Assembly (NCBI RefSeq): GCF_002949735.1
Contig: NZ_CP026681.1
Span: 930,001 to 994,000, forward strand
DNA from: Nostoc sp. 'Peltigera membranacea cyanobiont' N6
GTDB lineage: Bacteria > Cyanobacteriota > Cyanobacteriia > Cyanobacteriales > Nostocaceae
Direction of reading: 5' to 3'
Length of the DNA stretch: 64,000 nt
Shown here: positions 42,093 to 49,859 of the stretch, in pieces
Layout of the letters: each line of letters begins with the position of its first letter
How positions within the stretch are numbered: position 1 is the first letter of the stretch
The notes under the pieces: generated by a model
The model's input: the letters and a program-made list of their open reading frames with translations, nothing else
Told to the model about the DNA's origin: nothing
Database searches by the model: none
Program-made: the position numbers and the translations under genes

Positions 42093-42584
42093 ATGAAAAA
42101 TCTAGCTCTACTATCTGCCATAGTCCTCACCATCACATCTGGATTAGTTTTCGGTACAATGGAAGCGGCCTCTGCTTTAACTTGGAAGTGGAATTATTCT
42201 GGTACTGGTATAGAGGCAATTGGTAATTTTACCACTAATAACACTCCTAACGATTTGGGTTTTTATCAGATTTTGGAAATTACTGGTACACGAAATGGTG
42301 AAACAATTACTGGCCTCCAACCTGTAGAGACTCCAATTCCAGGAAACGAACCTTTTGATGTTGACAATTTAATTAGTCTTAATACTCAGCAGTTAACGCG
42401 TGATGGTTTTGGGTATTCTACATCAGGGGGAAACTATTCTAGTCCGCTTTTCGCTAATTTCTTACCAACACCAAGTTATTTAGAAGTTTTTTCTGCGCCA
42501 CCACTGACACCAGGTTCTGAAAATTTTGGCATCGAAGATAGTGAGTTACCTATTAGTTTTTCTGCAACCATAATCACCCCTTAA
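42093..42584 (+). CDS. Exported protein of the PEP-CTERM type without the C-terminal tag
   Basis: A 163-residue protein with a signal peptide 'MKNLALLSAIVLTITSGLVFG...ASA'. The body ('LTWKWNYSGTGIEAIGNFTTNNTPNDLGFYQILEITGTRNGETITGL') has the pattern seen in many cyanobacterial PEP-CTERM proteins of unknown role. The chain ends at 'SFSATIITP' just where the VPEP tag usually follows, and no such tag is readable in the next 60 bases, so it is either naturally tagless or truncated at its 3' end. It would then be secreted freely. Confidence 0.65.
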   Translation: MKNLALLSAIVLTITSGLVFGTMEAASALTWKWNYSGTGIEAIGNFTTNNTPNDLGFYQILEITGTRNGETITGLQPVETPIPGNEPFDVDNLISLNTQQLTRDGFGYSTSGGNYSSPLFANFLPTPSYLEVFSAPPLTPGSENFGIEDSELPISFSATIITP

Positions 42585-42835
42585 CACACCTCTATCCCTA
42601 CCTTATTTGCCCTCGCTACTCTTTAAGCCATCCAAAATTAACTGAGAATAAGCTTGAAAAATTTTCCTCAAACCATCAACAAAATGCATTATTGCCCGAA
42701 TAGGGAAAAACGGTAAATTTTTCTTGTATGTACTCTAGTTTGCGTTGAATGATGGAGGTGAAAGCAAGCTACTCGGTTAAGGTCTAGGGAATAAAGTAGC
42801 AACGTCTAGCTGGTGGGGACTATTTAAAATTTTTA
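42585..42835. other. Gene-free stretch upstream of the small basic-protein promoter
   Basis: No ORF or hairpin with support; the leftmost 60 bases may carry the end of the exported-protein transcript. Confidence 0.4.
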
Positions 42836-42865
42836 TTGACAAAGTAAGGTCAAATGCGGTAGACT
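42836..42865 (+). promoter_or_regulatory. Near-consensus sigma-70 promoter
   Basis: TTGACA (42836-42841), 18-base spacing, then TAGACT (42860-42865). It points toward the small basic-protein gene at 42991, giving a leader of about 115 bases. Confidence 0.7.
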
Positions 42866-42894
42866 AGTACACTGTTTAAAGTGTATTGATTGCT

Positions 42895-42957
42895 GCACTA
42901 GGCTACAAGTATATCAATAATATTGGTAGCTAATATTGCCTACGTGATGCCTAGTTG
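42895..42957 (+). promoter_or_regulatory. Structured leader with possible hairpin and short ORF
   Basis: GCACTAGGC (near 42895) and GCCTAGTTGC (42948-42957) can pair around an inner AATATT/AATATT dyad. A 13-codon ORF (42947-42988) ends within the Shine-Dalgarno of the gene at 42991. The leader thus could regulate its translation. Confidence 0.35.
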
Positions 42958-42990
42958 CTACTCTTTTGTTGTTTATTTAATGAGGTGAAC

Positions 42991-43158
42991 ATGGCCAAGC
43001 GCCGTAACCCGAAAAAAGAAAAGGCGCTACGGAACCAGGCGTATGCCAGAAAGTTTCGTAAACGAACTACGACAGGAAGAATGCAAAGAAGGTTCCAACA
43101 AAGACCACCGAAGAGTGAAGAAGAAGAAGGCGCAGCAACAGCAGCTGACACTGACTAA
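42991..43158 (+). CDS. Small basic conserved cyanobacterial protein
   Basis: A 55-residue protein 'MAKRRNPKKEKALRNQAYARKF...' with a strongly basic first two thirds (Lys/Arg) and an acidic tail (EEEEGAATAADTD). TGAGGTGA lies directly before the ATG, and a near-consensus promoter and structured leader precede it, which suggests high expression. The composition fits an RNA- or ribosome-associated protein, but I know of no assigned function. A longer in-frame start at 42955 lacks a ribosome-binding site and is rejected. Confidence 0.8.
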   Translation: MAKRRNPKKEKALRNQAYARKFRKRTTTGRMQRRFQQRPPKSEEEEGAATAADTD

Positions 43159-43200
43159 GCTCTCTGCTTAAAGCCTTTTTATTTAGATTATTTATGTTTT

Positions 43201-43222
43201 AGGGCGTACATTTGTACGCCTT
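43201..43222. repeat. GGCGTACA..TGTACGCC hairpin (copy 2 of 2), possible terminator
   Basis: AGGCGTACA-type stem with 2-base loop followed by TTTATTTATTTTT, 42 bases past the small basic gene. It shares its core with 28108-28133 and, with the T-rich tail, can serve as a terminator. Confidence 0.65.
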
Positions 43223-43233
43223 TATTTATTTTT

Positions 43234-43310
43234 GGGAATTGGGAATTGGGAATTGGGAATTGGGAATTGGGAATTGGGAATTGGGAATTGGGAATTGGGA
43301 ATTGGGAATT
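43234..43310. repeat. GGGAATT heptamer array, 11 copies
   Basis: Eleven perfect tandem copies of GGGAATT between the small basic gene and argH. It is the same unit as at 27012. Confidence 0.95.
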
Positions 43311-43391
43311 GGGTTATTCTCATTCTCTCCCTCATCTCCTTCATCTCCCCGATCTCCCTCATCCTCCCCATGCCCCTAATCCCCACTCCCT

Positions 43392-44777
43392 CTATCGATC
43401 TATTTGAGCGCGGGCGGCGATGAGTGCTTTGCTAACCTGTACAAAGCCAGTACCACCGTAACTGTTGCGGGCTGCTACAACTTGACGAGGGGATATCGCC
43501 TCATAAATATCTGCTGCAAATGCCGGATGTAGTTGTTGCCACTCTGACAATTTCAAATCTTTTAAGAGTTTACCTGCGGCAATACTAGTTTTTACTACCT
43601 TACCTACAAGGTTGTAGGCTTCCCGGAAAGGAACGCCCCGTGCTGCTAGATAATCTGCTACATCGGTAGCGTTGGAAAAATCTTCGGTTACGGCTTCTGC
43701 TAAACGCTGGGTACGAAATTCTAAACCCTCCCTGAGCAAAATCGTCATTGCCTCTAGAGAAGCTTTGACTGTCTTAACGCTATCAAATAGACATTCTTTG
43801 TCTTCTTGCAGGTCTTTGTTATATGCCAAGGGTAGACCCTTCATAATGACTAACATCGCCTGGAGATGACCAAATACACGCCCTGTTTTTCCTCGCACCA
43901 ATTCTGGTACATCGGGGTTTTTCTTTTGGGGCATGATGCTGGAACCTGTGGCACAGCTATCTTTAAGGGTGACAAAACGGAATTCTTCAGATGACCAAAG
44001 AATGACTTCTTCTGCAAGGCGGCTGAGGTGAACCATAATCAAGCTAGCAGCACACAAGAATTCGATCGCAAAATCGCGATCGCTCACTCCATCAAGGCTG
44101 TTAGCATAAATATCGTCAAAATCTAAAAGTTTGGCTGTGTAGTGGCGATCGATAGGGAATGTAGTTCCCGCCAAAGCGCCGCACCCCAAAGGTGAGATAT
44201 TGACGCGGCGAGAAACATCTCCTAAACGTTCCCAGTCGCGTTGCGCCATTTGAAAGTATGCCAACAGGTGATGAGCTAAACTTACTGGTTGGGCGCGTTG
44301 TAGGTGTGTATAGCCTGGGATCAAGGTTTCAACGTGTTTTTCGGCTATATCCAGTAAAACCCCTTGGAATTCTCGCAATTCGCTTTTGATTTGCTGGATT
44401 TGATCGCGGAGGTAGAGTCTAGTATCAGTACCAACTTGGTCGTTACGCGATCGCGCCGTATGCAGTTTTTTACCCACATCGCCGACAATTTCTGTCAGTC
44501 GTTTTTCAACTGCAAAATGTACATCTTCAGCATCGACACCAGGCTGAAATTTCCCCTGGTGGTACTCTTGGCGAATTTCTTCTAAACCTGCAACCAGTTG
44601 CTCACCTTCCTCTAAGGAGATAATGCCCGTGTGAGCTAGCATTTTGGCATGAGCTTGAGAACCAGTCAGATCGTATTCTATTAATTCAATATCAAAACCT
44701 ATACTGGCATTAAAACGAGCGATCGCTGGATGCAATGCTGATTCAAACCTCTGGCTCCAAGTTTGTTCTTTGGTCAT
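43392..44777 (-). CDS. argH: Argininosuccinate lyase
   Basis: ArgH splits argininosuccinate into arginine and fumarate, the last step of arginine synthesis. It thus also feeds cyanophycin formation. The 461-residue protein has the fumarase/aspartase superfamily signature 'GSSIMPQKKNPD' with 'TARSRNDQVGTDTRLYLRD' and 'GYTHLQRAQPVSLAHHLL'. I choose the ATG at 44777 ('MTKEQTWSQRFE'); an upstream ATG at 44801 would add eight residues that overlap repeat DNA. It is single on the minus strand. Confidence 0.95.
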   Translation of the reverse strand: MTKEQTWSQRFESALHPAIARFNASIGFDIELIEYDLTGSQAHAKMLAHTGIISLEEGEQLVAGLEEIRQEYHQGKFQPGVDAEDVHFAVEKRLTEIVGDVGKKLHTARSRNDQVGTDTRLYLRDQIQQIKSELREFQGVLLDIAEKHVETLIPGYTHLQRAQPVSLAHHLLAYFQMAQRDWERLGDVSRRVNISPLGCGALAGTTFPIDRHYTAKLLDFDDIYANSLDGVSDRDFAIEFLCAASLIMVHLSRLAEEVILWSSEEFRFVTLKDSCATGSSIMPQKKNPDVPELVRGKTGRVFGHLQAMLVIMKGLPLAYNKDLQEDKECLFDSVKTVKASLEAMTILLREGLEFRTQRLAEAVTEDFSNATDVADYLAARGVPFREAYNLVGKVVKTSIAAGKLLKDLKLSEWQQLHPAFAADIYEAISPRQVVAARNSYGGTGFVQVSKALIAARAQIDR

Positions 44778-44815
44778 AAATCTCAAGGGATTGGGCATCA
44801 ATTTTGGATTTTAGA

Positions 44816-44944
44816 TTAGGGACTTCCAAATAAAAAAATACTCCACTACTTCTTGTGGGGTGGGCATCTTGCCCGCCTTTGTATATGGGCGCTCATGTTG
44901 CCCACCCCACAAGATTGGGTAATTTATTTGTTGGAAGTCCCTTA
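44816..44944. mobile_element. MITE-like element, family 1 copy B
   Basis: Ends TTAGGGACTTCCAAATAAA and TTTATTTGTTGGAAGTCCCTTA form good terminal inverted repeats; the centre has TTGTGGGGTGGGCATCTTGCCCGCC and a mirrored CCCACCCCACAA. It is about 30 bp longer than copy A at 35440. It lies inside ATTTTGGATTTTAGATT-type repeats that flank it on both sides, as if it had inserted into them. Confidence 0.75.
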
Positions 44945-44978
44945 ATGATTAATCTAAAATCCAAAATCTAAAATTACT

Positions 44979-45185
44979 TTAACCGTAGCTAGTTAAATTC
45001 CGAATCATATAGCCAATGATTACACCAATCAACAATGCCCACACTTGACCTGTCTGTATAAAGTGGCTCCAAGCTTTTTGCATCTGATCCATAACGTTTG
45101 GATCGGTAATTGTTTGTGCTAATGCCGTCAATTTTACAGGCAAGTGCCAATATAACTGAGATATAAAATCGCTGTAATGGCTCAT
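44979..45185 (-). CDS. Small single-span membrane protein
   Basis: A 68-residue protein with a soluble N-terminal half ('MSHYSDFISQLYWHLPVKLTALAQTITDP') and one C-terminal membrane helix ('VWALLIGVIIGYMIRNL'). I think similar short proteins occur widely in filamentous cyanobacteria, but no function is known to me. No Shine-Dalgarno is evident. It is situated between argH and larB on the same strand. Confidence 0.65.
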   Translation of the reverse strand: MSHYSDFISQLYWHLPVKLTALAQTITDPNVMDQMQKAWSHFIQTGQVWALLIGVIIGYMIRNLTSYG

Positions 45186-45292
45186 ATTTGGTGATTAAGA
45201 GGTTGGCGTGGTAAATTTCAGGATCGGTTTATTTTTCAGAAAAATTACTGATAATATCCTGAAATCTTGGGTATAACTTTAAATGTCTTAAC

Positions 45293-46081
45293 TCAAGATT
45301 CAGCCGATGCCAACCGCAATTTCTCGGCAGTTCGCAAAATTTGCCCCGCCAGTACTGCTGCGCCAAAACCATTATCGATATTTACTACGCCTACTCCCGC
45401 AGCACAAGAGTTGAGCATTGTCAATAAAGGTGCTAATCCACCAAAACTTGCGCCATAACCGATGCTGGTGGGTACGGCAATTACAGGACAACTCGCTAAA
45501 CCCGCAACAACGCTGGGTAAAGCGCCTTCCATCCCCGCCACGACAATTAACACCGATGCTGACTCAATCAGGTGGCGATTACTTAATAAACGGTGAATCC
45601 CCGCAACACCAACATCCCAGAGACGCTGTACCCGAAAACCAGAAAGTTCAGCAGTGACAGCCGCTTCTTCAGCAACGGGTAAATCGGCAGTACCAGCAGA
45701 AAGAATGGCAATTTCACCCTGGAATTGTGGTTCGATGATAGGGGGAGCGATCGCACAAATTCGCGCCGAATCGTAATATCGCAAGCCGCTAACTTTGGAT
45801 TGCAGTGCGGCATAAACCGCTGGTTCAATGCGAGTTGCCATCACCACCGGGTTACGAAGGCGCATCACCTCCATAATTTGAGCAATTTGTTCTGGAGTTT
45901 TACCAGGCCCCCAAATCACCTCTGGGAAACCAGTTCTTAGTTGGCGATGATGGTCGATTTTGGCAAATTCACCTACAGATTCATAAGTTAAGTCTTTGAG
46001 TGAGTCTAAAGCCGTATCTGGCGTAACTTTACCATTGGCAACCGCAACGAGTAGCGATCGCAAGGTTTTTTCATCGGTCAT
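45293..46081 (-). CDS. larB: LarB, nickel-pincer cofactor biosynthesis carboxylase
   Basis: LarB carboxylates nicotinate adenine dinucleotide to start synthesis of the nickel-pincer nucleotide cofactor. The 262-residue protein has a PurE-like C-terminal domain: 'ILSAGTADLPVAEEAAVTAELSGFRVQRLWDVGVAGIHRL', 'VVAGMEGALPSVVAGLASCPVIAVPTSIGYGASFGGLAPLLTMLNSCA' and 'VVNIDNGFGAAVLA'. Its substrate NaAD is the product of NadD, encoded in this window but in another operon. No larA, larC or larE is nearby. In cyanobacteria stand-alone larB genes are often annotated as 'AIR carboxylase'. Confidence 0.9.
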   Translation of the reverse strand: MTDEKTLRSLLVAVANGKVTPDTALDSLKDLTYESVGEFAKIDHHRQLRTGFPEVIWGPGKTPEQIAQIMEVMRLRNPVVMATRIEPAVYAALQSKVSGLRYYDSARICAIAPPIIEPQFQGEIAILSAGTADLPVAEEAAVTAELSGFRVQRLWDVGVAGIHRLLSNRHLIESASVLIVVAGMEGALPSVVAGLASCPVIAVPTSIGYGASFGGLAPLLTMLNSCAAGVGVVNIDNGFGAAVLAGQILRTAEKLRLASAES

Positions 46082-46090
46082 TGGTTTTTA

Positions 46091-46158
46091 TCCTTTGTCA
46101 TTTGTCCTTTGTCATTTGTGAATAACCAATGCCCCATTCCCCATTCCCAATTCCTAAT
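46091..46158. repeat. TTTGTCA/CCCATTC heptamer repeats
   Basis: Degenerate CCTTTGTCATTTGT units followed by CCCCATT/CCCAATT units fill the gap between the peptide-binding lipoprotein gene and larB. Confidence 0.75.
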
Positions 46159-47947
46159 CAGTTACTTTCAGTTCGTAAAGATTCCAGAATGGCCCACCAA
46201 GAGCAGTATATTGAATTCCTTGGAAGCGATCGCGCACAGCTTGCAGATTCAACCTCTCCACTAAATGAATAAACGGCAACTGTTCTGAGGCGATGCGCTG
46301 ATATTCGTAATAAATTTCCTTGCGCTTATTTTCATCTAATACCTGTGCGCCTTTAATATAAAGGCTGTCAATTTGCTTTTCCCAATCGGAAACTTCCCAG
46401 CCAGTTATAGGTGGATCTCCCGGTTGTGGCCCCAAATTAAATGCGTGGGATGCACCAGCAATCCTCCAGATATTGCTAGCACCCTGGGGTTCAATACCAC
46501 CTCCAGCAAATCCTCCCAGGTAACAATCCCAATTCTGCGTAACTTTAAGTTTTTCTAGATAAGAATTGAAGCTGAGAATTTGCAAATCTACTTGAATCCC
46601 AATATTAGCGAGATCCCGTCTGATTTGAGAGGCCATATCTCCTCTAACTTTTCTTTCCGAATTCGTTAAAATTGTAAACCTGACTCGGTTGCTATCAGCA
46701 TCTACAAGCTGATTTTGGGCATTATATTTGAACCCAGCTTGTAACAGTAATTTCTTCGATTTATCTGGTTCGTAATTATATACCTTTAACCCTTTTTCTG
46801 GAGGAAGGAAGTAGGGACTCTTGACGTAAACAAATGAATTTTGTAGTTCACCCAATCCTCGATAAGCATTTGTTTTCATCGTTTCTCGGTCAAGTGCATA
46901 AGCGATAGCCTGCCTAAATTCCTTTTTATTAAACCAGCTAGATTTAATTGGGTCTACGAAAGGTTTACCCTGAGAATTCTTAGCTTTACTAAGATTGAAA
47001 GCAATAAAACTCGTACTTGTATCTGGCCCGCCGTTATAAATTTTAAACTTTGCCCGTTTTTCCTCTCGCTTCAGCAAACTAAAACCTTCAGGAGGAACTT
47101 CTAAATCATCCAACTGTTTAGAGCGAAAACTAATCAACTGGTTTTCAGTAGATTCAATAATTTGCCAAACAATACGTTCAATATAAGGTTGAGGATTACC
47201 CTGAGCATCTTTGCGCCAGTAATATGGATTACGCCTAAATATAACTCGCTGACTGGAAACATAACTTTCCATAACATAAGGCCCATTGCCAACAATTTGT
47301 TTAGGGTCAGTGCCTGTTCCCCATGTTGAAAGAAACTTAGAATTTCCATCAGATCCAATTGTGCGAACTGCTTCCTGTAGAGCGTGGGCTGGCATAATTG
47401 GTATGCCAGCTACATATCTTAAAAAAGGAGCAAAAGGTTCCAATATGCTAAATTCAACTCGACGAGCATCGATTTTTTTCACCTTCGGTAAAGTGCCCTT
47501 GTCACCAATTTTTAGAGCATCTTTGGTAGAAGTGGGAATTTTAGGATTCAGGTAGATTTCGTTATAAGTAAAGACAATATCATCAGTAGTCATTGGCTTT
47601 CCATCTGACCACTTAATTCCTTCTCGGAGGGTGATTACAATCCGTTGACCATCATCAGAAACTTGCCAAGATTCTGCTAAACCAGGCTCTAATTTTGTGG
47701 TTATAGGATTTTCATTAATTAATGAGTCATAGATAAATCCAAAAACGCTATATGCTGACTCATTTAGAGCATAGTTAAAAGTTGAGGGTTCGCTCAAAAC
47801 TGCGGTGACAACTTGCGGAACTTGAGCGGCTGCAATTTTGAAGTTAGAGGGGTTACAGGCGGTAAGTGTAAGTGCTGTTGCTGAAGTTAGAATTATTGGC
47901 AACCAAAAACGTTTAATTGCCAGAAATATTTTGCTAAAAAATTTCAT
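46154..47947 (-). CDS. Family 5 (peptide-type) ABC transporter substrate-binding lipoprotein
   Basis: A 597-residue periplasmic binding lipoprotein (SBP_bac_5). Lipobox 'TLTAC' puts the lipidated Cys at 31. 'YSVFGFIYDSLINENPITTKLEPGLAESWQVSDDGQRIVITLREGIKWSDGKPMTTDDIVFTYNEI' is the family signature. It would deliver oligopeptides or another substrate (nickel and haem are possible) to an ABC importer, but the permease and ATPase genes are not adjacent. It lies upstream of larB, 73 bases away, which raises but does not prove a nickel link. Confidence 0.92.
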   Translation of the reverse strand: MKFFSKIFLAIKRFWLPIILTSATALTLTACNPSNFKIAAAQVPQVVTAVLSEPSTFNYALNESAYSVFGFIYDSLINENPITTKLEPGLAESWQVSDDGQRIVITLREGIKWSDGKPMTTDDIVFTYNEIYLNPKIPTSTKDALKIGDKGTLPKVKKIDARRVEFSILEPFAPFLRYVAGIPIMPAHALQEAVRTIGSDGNSKFLSTWGTGTDPKQIVGNGPYVMESYVSSQRVIFRRNPYYWRKDAQGNPQPYIERIVWQIIESTENQLISFRSKQLDDLEVPPEGFSLLKREEKRAKFKIYNGGPDTSTSFIAFNLSKAKNSQGKPFVDPIKSSWFNKKEFRQAIAYALDRETMKTNAYRGLGELQNSFVYVKSPYFLPPEKGLKVYNYEPDKSKKLLLQAGFKYNAQNQLVDADSNRVRFTILTNSERKVRGDMASQIRRDLANIGIQVDLQILSFNSYLEKLKVTQNWDCYLGGFAGGGIEPQGASNIWRIAGASHAFNLGPQPGDPPITGWEVSDWEKQIDSLYIKGAQVLDENKRKEIYYEYQRIASEQLPFIHLVERLNLQAVRDRFQGIQYTALGGPFWNLYELKVTD

Positions 47948-48010
47948 AATTTCAAATCTATTTCCATCCTAATCAGTCTTCAATATCTTTATGAGAGGCT
48001 AAAAGAAAAG

Positions 48011-48496
48011 TCATTCGGAAGCAACTAGCAAGACAACAGCATAAGCACATATCCCTTCTTCACGTCCCACTGGGCCTAGTTTTTCGTTGGTGGTAGCTTT
48101 GATGCCAATTTGATTTGGTTCTACTTCTAAAATTGCCGCTAGTTTGTCGCGCATATTGTTAATATGCGGCTTTAATTTTGGACGTTCTGCTACTACCACC
48201 GAGTCAATATTTCCTATCTCCCAGCCGCGATCGCAAATTAGTTGATGTACTTGAGTTAATAGTACTAAACTATCTGCCCCCGCCCATTTAGGATCGCTAG
48301 GCGGAAAGTAATGACCAATATCCCCCAAGGATAATGCCCCAAGCATGGCATCCATAATCGCGTGCGTTAGCACATCAGCATCACTGTGTCCTAATAAACC
48401 CAGTTCATGAGGAATTTTAATTCCACCTAAAATCAAAGCGCGATCGCTCACCAGTTGGTGAATATCGTAGCCGTTACCAATACGAATTTTTGTCAT
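48011..48496 (-). CDS. ispF: 2-C-methyl-D-erythritol 2,4-cyclodiphosphate synthase
   Basis: IspF makes the cyclic diphosphate of the MEP isoprenoid pathway, which feeds carotenoids, chlorophyll phytol and quinones. The 161-residue protein has the Zn ligands in 'GYDIHQL' (Asp11, His13), 'LLGHSDADVLTHAIMDAMLGA' and the CDP-binding 'IKATTNEKLG'. Its start codon at 48494-48496 is the last unit of a TGTCATT array, so there is no separate Shine-Dalgarno. It lies 67 bases from trmD, same strand. Confidence 0.95.
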   Translation of the reverse strand: MTKIRIGNGYDIHQLVSDRALILGGIKIPHELGLLGHSDADVLTHAIMDAMLGALSLGDIGHYFPPSDPKWAGADSLVLLTQVHQLICDRGWEIGNIDSVVVAERPKLKPHINNMRDKLAAILEVEPNQIGIKATTNEKLGPVGREEGICAYAVVLLVASE

Positions 48497-48555
48497 TTGT
48501 CATTTGTCATTTGTCATTTGTCATTTGTCATTTGTCATTTGTCATTGGTCATTTT
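48491..48555. repeat. TGTCATT heptamer array containing the ispF start codon
   Basis: About nine copies of TGTCATT; the first unit provides CAT (48494-48496), the complement of the ispF ATG. Confidence 0.9.
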
Positions 48556-48562
48556 TCAGGAG

Positions 48563-49321
48563 TTAGAAATGATTATTCTTTGCTTGCTCCCCCTGCTCCC
48601 CCTGCTCCCCCTGCTCCCCCTGCCCCCTGCCCCCTGCCCCCTGCTCCCATTCCTCCAGCAGGTCAGGGCGGCGATCGCGGGTTTTTTGAATTTGTTGCTC
48701 GTAACGCCACTTGGCGATCGCTGCATGATTCCCACTGAGCAAGACATCAGGCACTTTTAAACCGCGAAAATTGGCAGGACGAGTATATTGGGGATAATCT
48801 AATAACCCTTCCTCAAAACTTTCTGCTGTCAGGGATGCGGTTTTGGCGACGGTTCCTGGTATTAGTCGCACTACACCATTAATCAAAGCCATTGCTGGAA
48901 TTTCCCCGCCAGTCAGAATAAAATCGCCCAAAGATACTTCTCGAGTTACCAAATGCAGCACCCTCTCATCGACTCCTTCGTAATGCCCGCAAATAACTAC
49001 TAACTGGTCATAATTTGTCACCAATTCTTTCAAAAGAGGTTGATTAATTGTTTCACCCTGTGGACTCATCAAAATTACTTCTCTTCGGGGAAGAGTTGGC
49101 AGCGACTCTACAGCCGTAAAAATCGGTTCTGGTTTCATTAGCATCCCCACACCGCCGCCGTAGGGTTCATCATCCACCTTGTGGTGCTTATCAGTGGTAA
49201 AGTCCCGTGGATTAACCAGATGCACTTCGGCAATCTGTTTAGCTAAGGCTTTACCCAGTAACCCAGAATTGAGAACAGAGTTAAAACAGTCAGGAAAAAG
49301 TGTAACTATATCAAAGCGCAC
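48563..49321 (-). CDS. trmD: tRNA (guanine37-N1)-methyltransferase with a repeat-derived C-terminal tail
   Basis: TrmD methylates G37 next to the anticodon of tRNAs, preventing frameshifts. The trefoil-knot SAM site is visible: 'LMKPEPIF', 'GHYEGVDERVL', 'EVSLGDFILTGGEIPAM' and the domain linker 'YTRPANFRGLKVPDVLLSGNHAAIAKWR'. GTG is the start. The last 26 of 252 residues ('GAGGRGQGEQGEQGEQGEQ...') are encoded by a CTCCCCCTG/CTGCCCC array, beyond the point ('DLLEEW') where most homologues end, so the tail is recently acquired. Confidence 0.94.
   Translation of the reverse strand: MRFDIVTLFPDCFNSVLNSGLLGKALAKQIAEVHLVNPRDFTTDKHHKVDDEPYGGGVGMLMKPEPIFTAVESLPTLPRREVILMSPQGETINQPLLKELVTNYDQLVVICGHYEGVDERVLHLVTREVSLGDFILTGGEIPAMALINGVVRLIPGTVAKTASLTAESFEEGLLDYPQYTRPANFRGLKVPDVLLSGNHAAIAKWRYEQQIQKTRDRRPDLLEEWEQGAGGRGQGEQGEQGEQGEQAKNNHF
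48584..48648. repeat. CTCCCCCTG nonamer and CTGCCCC heptamer array in trmD
   Basis: Four 9-bp units followed by three 7-bp units of related sequence lie within the 3' end of trmD and encode the Gly-Glu-Gln tail on the minus strand. Confidence 0.85.
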
Positions 49322-49859
49322 AGTTATTCGTATTCGAGGACACTAATCTTAAATTTGGATGTCTAGCAAACACCGCCAAGCCAAGGTCGAGTCAAACTCC
49401 AGTTAAACTTTATCAATAGTATCTAAAACTACCAGGACTCTTGGATTTTAGATGGGATCAAAAGTTTTTCTAATTACTTAATTTATGTTTAAATGTTGTC
49501 ACAAGTACATTTAAATTAATAATCAGATCGAGTTAACAACTTCCAGGATGCATCGAGCCAGCCTCAGAAAAAAGCGTAGTCTTGCCTGCTCGTCCCCAGT
49601 CTCAGAGGGGGAATCTAGCCCCCTAAAGACTATTTTGCCCTGCTGCAAGTGGACAGGTGAAAAACAAGGCCCTGGCTTTGAAGAATGGGAACAAACACGT
49701 TTAGACTGAGGCAACGCGAGCGTTAAGCGAGAATTCGGAGAGTGGCTGCCCAGTTTCAAAACTTCCAAAAAGTTTCCTCTCAAAAGTTGCAAAGCGCAAA
49801 AATCATCAGGCAACTGATCCTTGTTAAATTCACCTGAAGTTGTTGACAGGAGAAACAAA
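49322..49859 (+). promoter_or_regulatory. 538-base region upstream of cphB, with a possible NtcA site
   Basis: No gene is supported here. GTT-N8-TAC at 49495-49508 is one base off the NtcA consensus GTAN8TAC, and NtcA is the nitrogen regulator known to act on cyanophycin genes. A clear -10 box at the usual distance is not present, so this is tentative. The rest would form a long leader ending with CAGGAGA before the cphB ATG. A 141-codon frame on the minus strand (49523-49948) overlaps cphB and is rejected. Confidence 0.35.

Noticed and set aside
43232..43423. 63-codon plus-strand frame with GIGNWEL repeats
   Set aside because: It is translation of the GGGAATT array, which is 7-bp based and keeps open by chance.
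48455..48760. Plus-strand frames through the TGTCATT and CTCCCCCTG arrays
   Set aside because: They are the antisense reading of repeat arrays inside ispF and trmD.
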